Below are positions 28,666-40,200 of a stretch of DNA of 64,000 bases, piece by piece (positions within the stretch are counted from its first letter, which is position 1; each line of letters begins with the position of its first letter). The notes below the pieces were generated by a model. It did no database searches, was not told where the DNA came from, and was given only the letters and a program-made list of their open reading frames with translations. Origin of the DNA: Leishmania donovani (taxonomy: Eukaryota; Euglenozoa; Kinetoplastea; Trypanosomatida; Trypanosomatidae). A program made the position numbers and the translations under genes. The stretch lies in the NCBI RefSeq assembly GCF_000227135.1, contig NC_018259.1, forward strand, positions 541,140 through 605,139, given 5' to 3'.

Positions 28666-29109
28666 TCAACTGTCATATTCATCCGCCATGATGGGCTCCT
28701 CCTCGAACTCGCTAATCCCGTCAATGCGGGCCAAGTGCTCATTTAAAAGGAGTTGACTCGTCGACGCGGTCTTGGCCTGCGTGATGGTCTCTGCCATGCG
28801 CCCCATCGATGCGATGTGCTGCGTTAGCGGGGTCTGCCGCTGCACGGCGAAGGCGCGAGCGGACTCCGCCCACGCACAATGCTCTGTTAGGTGAGCAAGG
28901 TGGGTGTCGTTCAGGTTCTCATTCGCGGCCGCACCGACGAGAAGCGGCATCGAACGGCGACCATTAACGCGCATCATCTCCTCCTTCACAAACGCCAAAT
29001 CGAGCTTCTCCTTTGTCACCTGCGTCGCCGCCCAGAGAGTGCCGTGGCTGCGCATCAGCTGGTGAAACATGGCTGTCTGTGCCAAGCGTTTTGCGTAGAT
29101 ATCGTTCAT
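28666..29109 (-). CDS. Hypothetical protein, 147 aa
   Basis: Starts at ATG 29109 (MNDIYAKRLAQTAMFHQLMRSHG); the frame further upstream is low-complexity and probably untranslated. The protein is polar, predicted mostly helical, and ends in an acidic tail (FEEEPIMADEYDS). No signal peptide, membrane segment or known motif is seen. The composition is that of a real gene and it sits in register with its - strand neighbours. Family not recognised. Confidence 0.7.
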   Translation of the reverse strand: MNDIYAKRLAQTAMFHQLMRSHGTLWAATQVTKEKLDLAFVKEEMMRVNGRRSMPLLVGAAANENLNDTHLAHLTEHCAWAESARAFAVQRQTPLTQHIASMGRMAETITQAKTASTSQLLLNEHLARIDGISEFEEEPIMADEYDS

Positions 29110-29933
29110 TGCTGCTGTCGCCTGTGTATGCGTGTGGGTATTGGGGGTGGCCTGACCTTGTGGGAATACAGATAACCTATGCGGCGGAAGGTGAGAAAAA
29201 GGAACGGGGGCAGAGAAACGTACAGCCCAGCCACCGAGAGGACGTAAGAGACACCCAGAGAGATCCTCCGGCCGCTCCACGACAAGGAGCCGCCTACGAC
29301 TGTCAAATTGCTGGCCTCTGTGTCGGCCGTAGCGTTCTGGCATCCAACGAGAGAACAACAAAAATAAGTGGATGGGGAGAGGGCCGAAGCAGGTGAAGAG
29401 ATGCACAAGAAGGCGGCGGAGGCGGCGATGGGGAGAGACAAGTAAAGTTTGAGCGTGTGTGGCCGGTGAAAAGAAAGGCGCGTCGTGGAGCATCGGGTAC
29501 TCATCCACACATACAACAGTCCTGCGGGACAACCCCGCAAAGCACCCTCAAGCGCTGCGGGTCTTTCCTTGTGTGTGCTTGTGTGCGGTGCTGCTTGACT
29601 GACTGCGGAGTCCCCCCGCACTCCCCCTCCCCTCTCCGCGTCGTCCTCCTCCCCCCCCCCAAGTTTTGTGAGCTTGAGATGCGCTGCGAGAAGGAGACGC
29701 TGAGTATATCAGCAGCGGCACGCACAAGCGATTCCGTACACGTGGGAAGGGGGCTGCGGTTCTCCAGAGGAGAGATCCACCGAGAGACATTGACGAGCGC
29801 CTCTAAGCACACATCGCTTCGTCTCTCGACAAAACAGAGTCCAGCCGATAGCCAGACCGCCAGGAAGAAAGTCGCCTCAGTGCGGGTCCGCCAGGACATG
29901 TCAGCTGCTGAAGCTCAATCGAAAACGCCGTCG
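29110..29933. other. Intergenic spacer
   Basis: 824 bp. Polypyrimidine on the + strand around 29620-29660. No gene or recognisable element. Confidence 0.55.
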
Positions 29934-30419
29934 TCACGCCTTGTGGTCGGCCTCGCACGACGATGCCGCCGATATGCCTAGGTTGTCAAGCTTCTCCAAG
30001 CCAACGTACGCGAAGCCAGCTTCGCGCAGCTCTTCCTCCGTCGCCTTTTCGTCCCTGGCGTAGTCTGGTACGGGCGACACCGTGGTCGTCGACGTTATCT
30101 TAATCGGGTCGTTCTTCATGTAGGCAAAAGAGCGCATCTCCCAGTAGAAGATCATCACAAAGAACAGGCTCGACACCTTGAAGAGCGACCAGCTCCAGTC
30201 CCGATTGTACCCAAAGACATCGAAAAACGGCACTCTTTCACGAGACTCGAAGCGCATGTCCTGCCAGTGTGGTTTTTCGGGGTCGATCTGGGCGAGGTCA
30301 TCGCTGTCGTACAACCGCGCGTCTAGCATGTGCCGCCCCGTTGAGGCCGTGTCCACATACGGCTTTGGCGGGAGCGGCGTGCGCTTTTTACGCAGCATCA
30401 GGCGGCTCAGCCACTTCAT
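29934..30419 (-). CDS. Single-pass membrane protein, possibly mitochondrial, 161 aa
   Basis: Starts at ATG 30419. The N-terminus is strongly basic (MKWLSRLMLRKKRTP) and could target the mitochondrion. One hydrophobic segment at ~77-96 (WSLFKVSSLFFVMIFYW) predicts a single membrane pass. The size and layout recall small accessory subunits of respiratory complexes, but no family was recognised and this is only a suggestion. The C-terminal third is acidic and ends in CEADHKA. Confidence 0.75.
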   Translation of the reverse strand: MKWLSRLMLRKKRTPLPPKPYVDTASTGRHMLDARLYDSDDLAQIDPEKPHWQDMRFESRERVPFFDVFGYNRDWSWSLFKVSSLFFVMIFYWEMRSFAYMKNDPIKITSTTTVSPVPDYARDEKATEEELREAGFAYVGLEKLDNLGISAASSCEADHKA

Positions 30420-31275
30420 TGCTGCAAAGAAAACGAAAGATGTGCCAGACAGCTGCTGCAGAGTATCGAAAACACAAAATCAAAGGAGCGTGACGTAGAG
30501 CAATCGCAGAAGAAGAGAATCAAAAACTTCGACTAAGCAAGAAGGATGTTGCCGGGGGAAGGACACGCGATGGGCGCCGCAATAGGATGCAGCTCGCAGC
30601 ACCACCGCACGAGCCGGCCGATGACGCGCTTGCCACACAAATGGCGGGCTTCCAGAAACGGACACGAGCTTTCCAGTGTGAAGCGCCGCGCGTGAGGCGG
30701 CGACTTCGCCACAACAACCGCAAAAAAAAGAGAGAGCGTCGGCAGGCATAAGAAATAAAGACTTCTTGTACCGGTCATGAGACAGCACACCCGCTAGTGA
30801 GCCACTAATCAGCAGCTGAGCACTCGGACGCTCGCCCCATCCACGTGCGCGGGTAGGGGAGCGTGTGCGCAAAAAAAAAAAACAGGAGATGGAACGGTAT
30901 CTGCTACACGAAAGCAAAACCTCCACAACGAAGGGCTCCAGCGTTACCACTAGTCGGCACCTTCGTGGTTGGGTGTAGCCATTTTCCCTCGTCTTTATGT
31001 TTTTTTGTTTGTTTGTTTGTCGCGCGCTCCGCTGCGCTGCACTGCTTCCTTTTGTTGTGCTTCACATTTTCTGTGCGCGCTTTCGGATCATGAACGTGGT
31101 GGCAAGCCGAGGGAATCTCATACTTCGCTCCTCGTTGCCCTGTTATCGTTTGTCTAAACGGATAATGGCACTGCACGGATGTGGGTGCCGCTCTTCGCCG
31201 TTTCTAGTACCCGCATAAGACACCGGTCCCGCTCGACTACGCGCCCCTCCAGCACGGCACGTCTCTGTGCGGCCC
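30420..31275. other. Intergenic spacer
   Basis: 856 bp with short A and T runs, including repeated GTTT units near 31003-31020. No gene seen. Confidence 0.55.
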
Positions 31276-34200
31276 TCAAATCCACGCCATCCACCAAATA
31301 TACATCTGCGAGAGGTTGTTCAGGTCGGAGGAGTGGTGAATAAGCTTCGCCACCTGGCTCTCCACATTCAGCGACAGCGTATCACGCTGAGCGGGGACCG
31401 AGTACAGGTCGAGAAACCCATCAAGCCGACGTGCTACACGCTCCATGAGCTGCTTCGGACCGTTCGACGAGTGTGAGCGACTGCTCTGCCGCCGCCACTC
31501 CATCAGTGGCTCGTGGAGAAGCGTCTCAATGATGGACATGACGGCACTTTTGTTCTTCATCTCACACCTCAGTGCCACCTCGCACGTGGCCTGGAAAGGA
31601 CCGTAGGCACCGAGCACACCCATCACGTCCGTCAGGTTCTGCGTGAGTCGGAAGCGCACCTGCTCCGGCACCTCCAGCTTCTCGCCCTTGTCGAACATGC
31701 ACGCAAAGTCTACGTGCATCAGCTCGCCGCGCTCCATGTCAATCATCAAGTTCTCTGCGTGTCGGTCACCGAGTCCCACAATGTGGCCAGCGATGCTCCA
31801 GAGTGCTGTGGACTGCGTGAAAAGCGTGCGCGCCTCGTACCAGCTCTGGTTGCTCGCAAACGTCCGGTCCAGCCACTGATGCATTACGGGAGGCGCCTCG
31901 GGCAAGATGTACTTGGTAAAAAGCTCCATCTTGCTCATCTTCTTCTCATCCACCAGGGCCATCCACTTCTTGACGGAGGAGATGTGCACGCCGGAGCGGT
32001 CCAATGCGTAGCACTCCATCGCCACCTTGGCCAGCGGTGTTGTATCGTTGAGCCACTCAATCACGGCGCAGTCGTCGCTGAGAGCGGTGATGGCGTAGCG
32101 GCGTAGCGAGAAGCGCTTCCGCTTCGCCTCCGGGTCGGAGAGGAAGAAGGAGTTCATGAGCGCCGCCACCTCCATCATACGGATGTCCTTGCGAGGCTCA
32201 TCCTTCGCCTTGCACAGGAACGACATCTCGCGGCCGTCGTTTGTGTGCACCCAAATCCGCTTCGGCTTCTGCAGCGACCGCATGACGACCACGCGATCGT
32301 CGAAGTGGTCAAAGCACGGCGCCGTGGGAAATACGTCTTCGCTGGAGCTCGCGCGAATGTCCGGGGTCAAGTTCGACAGCACGGGCACGATAAACTTGGC
32401 CGTGGCCAGCATTGGGGTGATCTTCTGTACGGGGCTGAGCTGCGTGAGCCCCTTCTCTTTCGGAAAGAGGCTGGCAGAGCAGTTGCAGATGGTCAACAGA
32501 GTGTCGCAGAGGATTTTTGCGTGCCGCAACACCCGCTCGTTGCGAGGGTTGTCGGCGAAAGGTTTGATGATCTGCGTCTCCACCACTTCTTTGGGCCCCT
32601 CCTTGCTCAGCGCCATCGGGAGCACCAGCCAGAGGCACTGCTGCGGAAAGTGATCCATAAGGTGCAGCACGATGTCCGTCAAGACGTTGCGCACCGCTGT
32701 CACGGGATGACCGAGGCGGGAAAGAAGCTGCGGCAGTGCCGTCATCACGACAGCTGGAGGGATGACCGGCCGCACCGTGCTCAGCACGAACTCCCGAATT
32801 CGATTGTTCATCTCCCCCAGGACCGCCGAGGTAGTGCCGTCCAGCTTGCCAACAGTCGTGCCCATCAGGCCGCCAAGAAACACGGCGCTGTCGAGCCACA
32901 AGGTGAGCATGCGCGGCAGCGATACCGACGCTTTCTCGACTCCGCGCAGTAGAGCCTCGCCGAAGTGGACGATGGCGCGTGTCGCACACCTTTGGATAGA
33001 GTCCACCATCTCCTTCTGGTGCTGCAGTGCCGCGTTATACATGACCGCCGCCGACACATTCGCGGTGCTGCTCGATGTCGGTGACGTGGCCGCCGCTGTT
33101 AGCTGGGCTGCTGCGCCCTCGCTTGCGTTGCTGGCGAGGGTATGCAGATGATCGTAGAAGAGCGCCATTTGGTGATGAACCAGCTCCGACTTGCGGTCCA
33201 GCTCGCGCGCCTTCTCGTACTCGGCAAAGATATGCTCCGGCCGCTCCGAACCCGTCTCAATCAGCCAGTTCGTGAGCAATATCTGCAGCTGTGCGCGGGT
33301 GGTGGCGGGGATACGTGCATCAGCCACGCACTCGCGTGCGAACTCCATCGCTGGTGTCGGCGACTGGGTATCGTGCAACAGGTTCGCCACCAAGACGTAG
33401 TAGCTGGTCGCCGTCACGTGCTCCCGGCACTCGAAAGCCGCTTGGCGGGCCGCTGTCAGGGCTGCCTCGCCGAGACCGCCGTTGCGCAGCAGCTCGGACT
33501 GCTTCAGCCACGTCTCCGCCACCTTCTGCGGCATGTCTAGCTCGCGGTAGATGAGGCGATGAAGCGCAAGTAGCGGCTCGCGGGCTGCGATGGTGTCCTC
33601 TACGTAGGACTCCCGTCGTGACAAGAGGCTCGCAATTTCTTCCTTCACCGATGACGGCAGAAGCGGTGCAGCCAGTTTCATCATTGGCGCACTCGACTGG
33701 GACGCGTCGGAGCCGTCCCCGCAGCAGTGGTGACCGCTGCCGTTTGTGATGAAGGCTCTGGCGCACAGCTCCGACACGGCATCCACATCGCCGAGTGCAT
33801 GCAAGAGCAGCGTGACAGTGTAGCCCTGCGCCGTCAGGTCTTCCTGGCACGGAGTTCGAACCAGAGGCACCACTTTGGCACGCTCCTTGTCGGTTACGCA
33901 CCGTACAAAGGCAAGAGAGCCGTTTCCTGACAGGGCTCGCTGGAGATACGCGGCGGGCATGGCAAGGCTCACCGACCGACCCCCGTCAGACCCCACTGTA
34001 GGCATCCCCGAGTTCACCGGCGCAGTGGCCGCGCTAGCAGCCGTGCTCGACGGCAGCAGCGTGTCCCACTGGCCGAGTCGCCACGCCGCCTCGTTCGCGT
34101 ACGCCTGCACGTGGTGGCGCAGCTGCGCAAAGTCGCTGACCGCTGCTGCTCCTCCTGGTGCCTCACTCACCATCTGTGAAAAAGTCGACCTGCCTTTGAG

Positions 34201-37200
34201 CGCGGCACCTGACAAGTACTCCTTCGCCTCGAACCCTCGCACGTCACTGTCGGATACCGACGCGGAAGCTAGCAGGGAGGCCGCGTAGCGCGAGGTCATG
34301 TAGAGCTCCCCCAGTTCATTCATGCAGTGCAGCGCTGTCAGCTGGTGCTGCCCGCTGTGCGGGCGATGCTGCAAGACCAGTTCCGAGCTCCCCAGCGCGG
34401 ACAGCCAGTCGCCGTTGTTCTCAAAGGAGAAGGCCGTGTCTTCCAACGAGAGTCCAGGCGAGGCGCGGTGAATGGAGCGGGAAGATTCGCGATCTTTTAG
34501 CGCCGCGAAAATGCGCTGCAGCGGCACCGCTGCTATGACGGACGCCAGCCCAGGAATGCGGCGTTGACTCTCGACGCTGCGGAGGGCCCGAATGTGGCTG
34601 CCGATGCGGAGGGCAGCACGGCAACGTAGCGGCCACGGGATACCGCGCAGGAAGTCGCCATACATCTCGGCAAGGCGGATGCACAGGCTCTCCGTCTGCT
34701 CTTGCGGCTCGAAGACACACGTGACGCGTCCGCGATTGCGCAGCAGCGTCCACCGCAGCTGCTCTACATCTTCGAGAAGACTGAGCACGGTGTGTGCGTG
34801 CTCGCGCGGCTCCTCCTGTGACAGGGTCTCAGGACTCGCCTCGTAGATGCTCTGCGACCGGAGTGACAAGACAGCGACGTTCGGCCCCCCGGCGGCGGCC
34901 TCGAGTACCGCTTTCACCTCGTGCTCGATGTACTGGACGTCCTCCACCTTGCCGGATTCCAGGATATGCACCACTAGGTACGGCAGTAAGTAGAGCACGA
35001 GAGAGGCATTCTTCTTGGCGACGTTCCGTAGTGGTTGCACCATCTCCGCGAACCAGCCCTCGCAGGACATGACAAGATGGTTGAAGAAGGCAAAGAGCCA
35101 GCGCCGATACTCAAGCGACGGCGTGTACTCCGGCGAGCGGAGGCGCGTCTGCCAGTTCACTGTCAGCGAGTACCGCGTTGTCGTGAACCCGCCCAGGAGC
35201 TGCTTCACATGCGGCGTCAGGCGCATCCACCAGATATAACGGTCCAGCTCGTCGACGTGCACGATATCCTCGCGGCGCAGCTCGACCCCCTTGTGCTGAA
35301 GACGCTCTTGCCGAGTCGAGGCACGAATCAGCTCCTGCACCGCAAAGGCGATGCAATTGTGCAGCACCGGGTCTGCTGTGCTTGCGAACACCCGAGGGAA
35401 GTAGTCCCTCAGCAGTGTAAACGAGAACTTGCGCCAGTTCAGAACCGTCTCCGCGTCCAGGTAGAAGGACTGCGTCCACGTCATCCGGTTCCACGCGTCA
35501 AGAGCAGACGCCGAGGAGAGGGCCAATGAGCTTCGCCGCTCGTCATCGGCAGTCTTAGTGGCCCACCGCGCGCCTGTCGACGCTGCCGCATTCGGTGCAG
35601 CGACGGCTCCGAGAATGCTAATGCACCGCATGGCGTACAGGGCGCTGTCAGCGTCGGCCTCCGTGCATCGCAGTAGTGTCTGCAACACCTCTGGGTGGTC
35701 GGCGGCCGCGTGGGACAGCTGCCGGCGCGTTGCTTCATCTGCAGCGCAGAGGTACTGGTAGAGGGCGCGGACAAAGACGGTGCTCGACTGCAGCGAGCCA
35801 GATCGCATGACAGATGCAAACCCCAGGAGGAGAACGTGCGCGCTGTCTCGGCGACTCTCTTCCGATCGTTCCGCGGCCTCGGCGCAGCCGGAGTGTCGCG
35901 AGTGAAGGGTGGCACGCACCAGTTCGCTGAAGGTTCCGAGAACCACCTTGTACGAGTCCCAAAACTCTGCCGCCTCCGTGCGGGTGTACAGGTGGCGTAG
36001 GGCACAGAGCAAGAGTCCCTTCGACTCACTCTCGAGGGCAGCTTGCTGCTCGAGGCTCACGAGGCTCAGGACGATGGCGGCGGCCGACTCCGCGAGGTAC
36101 TCGTCTGTGCAGGCGCAGATCAGCTCCCTCCACACAATGCACACCGATGGGAGCAGGCTGGGAAAGCGGGCACAGTGACCCAGTAGCGTCGGCAGCATCA
36201 GCGCGATCGGCGTCGTCTGCGGACCCATAAAACGAATAAAAGATGCCAAGCCAAGCAGCCATCGACGCCGCGTCCGAAGCGACACGGGTGGCGCGGCGCT
36301 TGCTTCCTCTTTGTCGGTCGCGTCGGCGCCCTCGCTGCGGCAAGCAACCGCAGGTTCGATGCGGATGGCCTTGTAGACGGCGTCCAGCACGGCAAACATA
36401 TTCTTGCGTAGCTCCTCCGCCGCCACTGCACGCACCACCGGCTTTCGCAGCGAGTTCTCCACCGCGGAAGCTGTCTCGGCCGCCTCGCCCAGCGTCACCA
36501 ACTGCTCCAGTGCCCGCTCGAAGACCGAAAACGCTATACCGTCGAGTACCTCCTTGCTGGCCGACGCGTCACCTCCGTCACCCTCCGCGGCGTGCAGCTC
36601 GCCGGTGGTCGTGCGCTCTGGTGGTGACGCGCTTGCGTCTTCGACGCCCACTGCTTCCGCACCGTCGCCTCCTTCCGACCGGTCGCAGACGAAGAGTGAG
36701 TGGGCGGACCCTCCCACGACCGCAAGAGGGGCGTGCACAGCTGCTGCCCCGCTCAGGCAGCGTCGGTGATCTCGCCCACTGTGACACCTACGGTCGTACG
36801 CCAGCATCTGGGCATCCGCCTCGAGGGATACAATGTGAAACGCAACAAAGTGGATCGTCGACCGCACCATCGACGGCACGTCCTGGATACTCTTCTTGGC
36901 GTAGCTCGCCGCCTCTGCAAGGTACAGCATTTGCTTCGCGGCCGGCTTGCCGCCGTACGCGTAGAGGGCGTACGCCAGCGCCCCTGCTGCGGCTCTCCAG
37001 TCAGCAATCTTTTCTTGGTCCATGAGGTGCTTCAGCTTCGCTCGTGTGACGCCGTCGCCCGGCACAACAGTGGACATCGTGGCTGTCGCCGCTACGGTTC
37101 CACCACCAGCTTGGTCCACACCTGCCGAGATGACATAGCGCCCCAGGACATCCAGTGACGATGTCAAGATGACCTTCATGTCGCGGTCTTCCTTGTCCAC

Positions 37201-40200
37201 GATAGCCTTGAAAAAGGACGAAAACACAAATGGCCGTTCGCGGAAGCGCAGGAGATCGGTGGCCGACCACGAAAACACCGCCATCACACCCCGCGCTGTC
37301 TCAACGCACAGGCCCATGACAGCCAAAGCGGTGTCGTTGTGCGCGGGGCGTACACTGTGATACACCGCGTAGAGGTCGAAGCAGAGGCACAGCCACGCAT
37401 ATCCCTCCTGTGTCACCCGTTCAGAGGCGGCCATGCAGTCCTCCTGCACCGCTGCGGACGCATCTGTAAGTGACAGTCGCTGCTCTCTCTCCGGCTTATC
37501 AGCCGCTTCTGCCCGTGTATCACCAGCGCGCTGGAAAAAACGTCGGCCGAACCACAGCAGCTGTAGGATCTGCGCGCCGCATTCGGCGATGTATGTAGTG
37601 TTGCCATCTCGCCTCGCTGAAAGTACCGTTGACAGCAGCTGCTCAGTCCCAGAGAGTCGCACTAGCAGCAGCGTCGGCATCGCAGAATCGCCCGCTTCGC
37701 ACTCCCGGCACGCCAATTGTGGACTCCACAGCACCAGTTCGCGCAGTGCGCAGTAGAGGATACTGTCCTTCACATTGTACGCGCCCACAGAGGCGAGGCT
37801 GAAGAGTTCGTTCACGTCGTTCAGCGAAAAAGGAGGGGACAGCGCAAGGGAAGTGTAAGCCAGAGAAAGCAGCGCGCACTCGAGGGCACTTGCGTGGTTG
37901 CGCACGCTCCCCGCCGCTCGCTGACTAGAACGGCCATCCTCGTTTTGCACCTCGTCTGCGTCAGGTGATGCACCTCTACCCTTTCCTTCATACACGAAGC
38001 GCCGGGTGAAGGCGAGCAGAGCGGGCAAGAGCTTCGACCTGTTCAGCTGCACAATCTTCTCCAGTTGCTTCGTTTTCGCGATCGACTGCTGGGATAAGTT
38101 AGAGGCCTGCGGTGCACCGCCCACAGCTGCTTTAGCTGAAGCCTTTCCTGTCTTCGAGCTGAGCGTGGCGCCGCTCGCTGTTGCCTTTCGGTGTCGATGC
38201 GGCTTCTTTGCTTCCTCGTTTTCCTCGAAGACGCCGTCCGCGTTATCGTCGTCGTCCACATCCACGACCGTCGCCGCCTGTGCCAGAGGCTGTTTCGTAG
38301 TGCTACTCCGCTCACAGATCGGTGCTGCACCAGCCAAGGCGCCGTTGCACCCCTTGCCAGCCTCAGAACCAGCGATGACAGCGAACCGGTACTTGGCGTC
38401 CAGCAGCAGCACGAGGATGCTAGTGGCGTGGCGAAAGAAATTTCCTAAAGCCACTATGGCTCCGCTAGCCTCAGCATACGTGCCGCCTTTGCCGTTACGC
38501 ATGCAGCGCCACCACTGCGCGTCGCGCTGGAGTGTTGTGAGAAGAGCGCCCAGAGTCTGAAGCAGTTGCACAACAACGGGAAAATGACTCGCAATCGACT
38601 CGTACACACGCCGCAGGCGTCCCGGCATCTGCCCACGGGCCGCCACGGCACCAGGAAGAGCTTTAGGGGCGGGGGAATGCGAAGTGGAGCGAGATGTCGA
38701 GGCACCATCTCTCAGCATCGTCTCCTCCAGCGCGTGCTGAAGTGCTTCGGCGAGTCCAGCAGCTCGGCACAGAAACAACTCGGCTGTTGTCGCCGATGTC
38801 GCGGTTTGCGGGGGCAGCGCCAGCAGTCGCCGAGTCCATCCAAGCCCTGAACCTGCACGAAAAAGGGTCGCGGCGGTCTCTCGATCCAGCATGTGCCACA
38901 GCGGCGCAGCGACCTCCAGAGCTGCATAACTCCCGTTGTGTCGAGAGGAGATACTATTATCGAGCGCCTGCATGACGCGCGCCACAGTGTCGGACTTGCG
39001 AACCTCTCCGTTCTCCGAGTCTACTGGAAAGGCGTGCACCAGGACAATGATGGCTTGCACAAGGAGGCTGTAGGACGGCGCATCGTGGTGCTGCATCACC
39101 TGCAGCGTCTCCGCCAGAGCACTCTGAAAGGCTGCGGCGTCGCACTGGACCACCGATGAGGACACCTTGAGACGTGACTGAACTGCAAGTGCATTAGCCT
39201 CTAGCAAACGGTAGGCGGAGACATCGATACAGTTCTTCGCGCGGTCCACTACTTCCGCGACACACGCAATCAGTGCTTGCCCGTTGAAAAAGGATAGGAT
39301 CCGGCTCGGCAGAAAAGCCAACTCCGATTCCACCGCAAACGACGGCAGCTGCGTGCACAGTAGCGAGGCGGTCAACGACGAGAGAGGTAGCTCACTCACC
39401 AGAAGCTGCAACTGGTGGTCGTACGCCGCGAGCAGCTTCGGTTCACCCATTCGCGTTAGCCCTGCGAACGCACTCCTCTGCGCCACCGTGCTGCGAAACA
39501 CCCTCTCACATAGCCATACCCACTGCTGCAGCGTGACCATGGCGGAAACACTGCTCGCCGAGCAGGACGCGGTGTTTGCAACAATACCGTCAACGGCCGT
39601 ACTAGGGCTGGTGTATAAATCCGCGCACCACTGCACCCCCACTTCCCACATCTGCGCGAGACACTCCGTCATCGCGTCTTGGCCATCAGGCCCCACTCCG
39701 CCGCGGTGATACGCAGCGACGACGAGCGAGTCAAGCTCCTCCGTGCTGAGGCGCCGGCACCAGTCGAACAGCGCCTTTTCCGCAACCGTTATGTTGAAGA
39801 TGGACGAACACGTTTGTGCCCCTCGACGGCTCCACTGAGCCGCCAAGACGGACAAGATGAGAGGACCCTGTATGTGCGGAAGCAGGCGACGATCTACTAC
39901 CGCGAAGTGGCGAAGAGTGTGCCACGCCGCATCGTGCTGCACGCGGTTCACCACGCCACCCTCAGCGCCGGGGACTGCGCTAGAGACGAGGTGGCAGGCG
40001 ACGTCACAGAGAAGACCCACGCGGTCGGGAGAAAGCGAAAGAAGCAGGCGCTCTTCGCTGAGACGCACGACCAGCCGCAACAGGCAGACCTGAATGCAAC
40101 GCGCCTCGTACAGGGTCTCCACGCAGGTGCAGGTGGAGAACAGCTCCTGAAGCCGCCGCGCTCGGCTTTCCGCGCCCGATGCCGATTTCGGCGAAGCGGA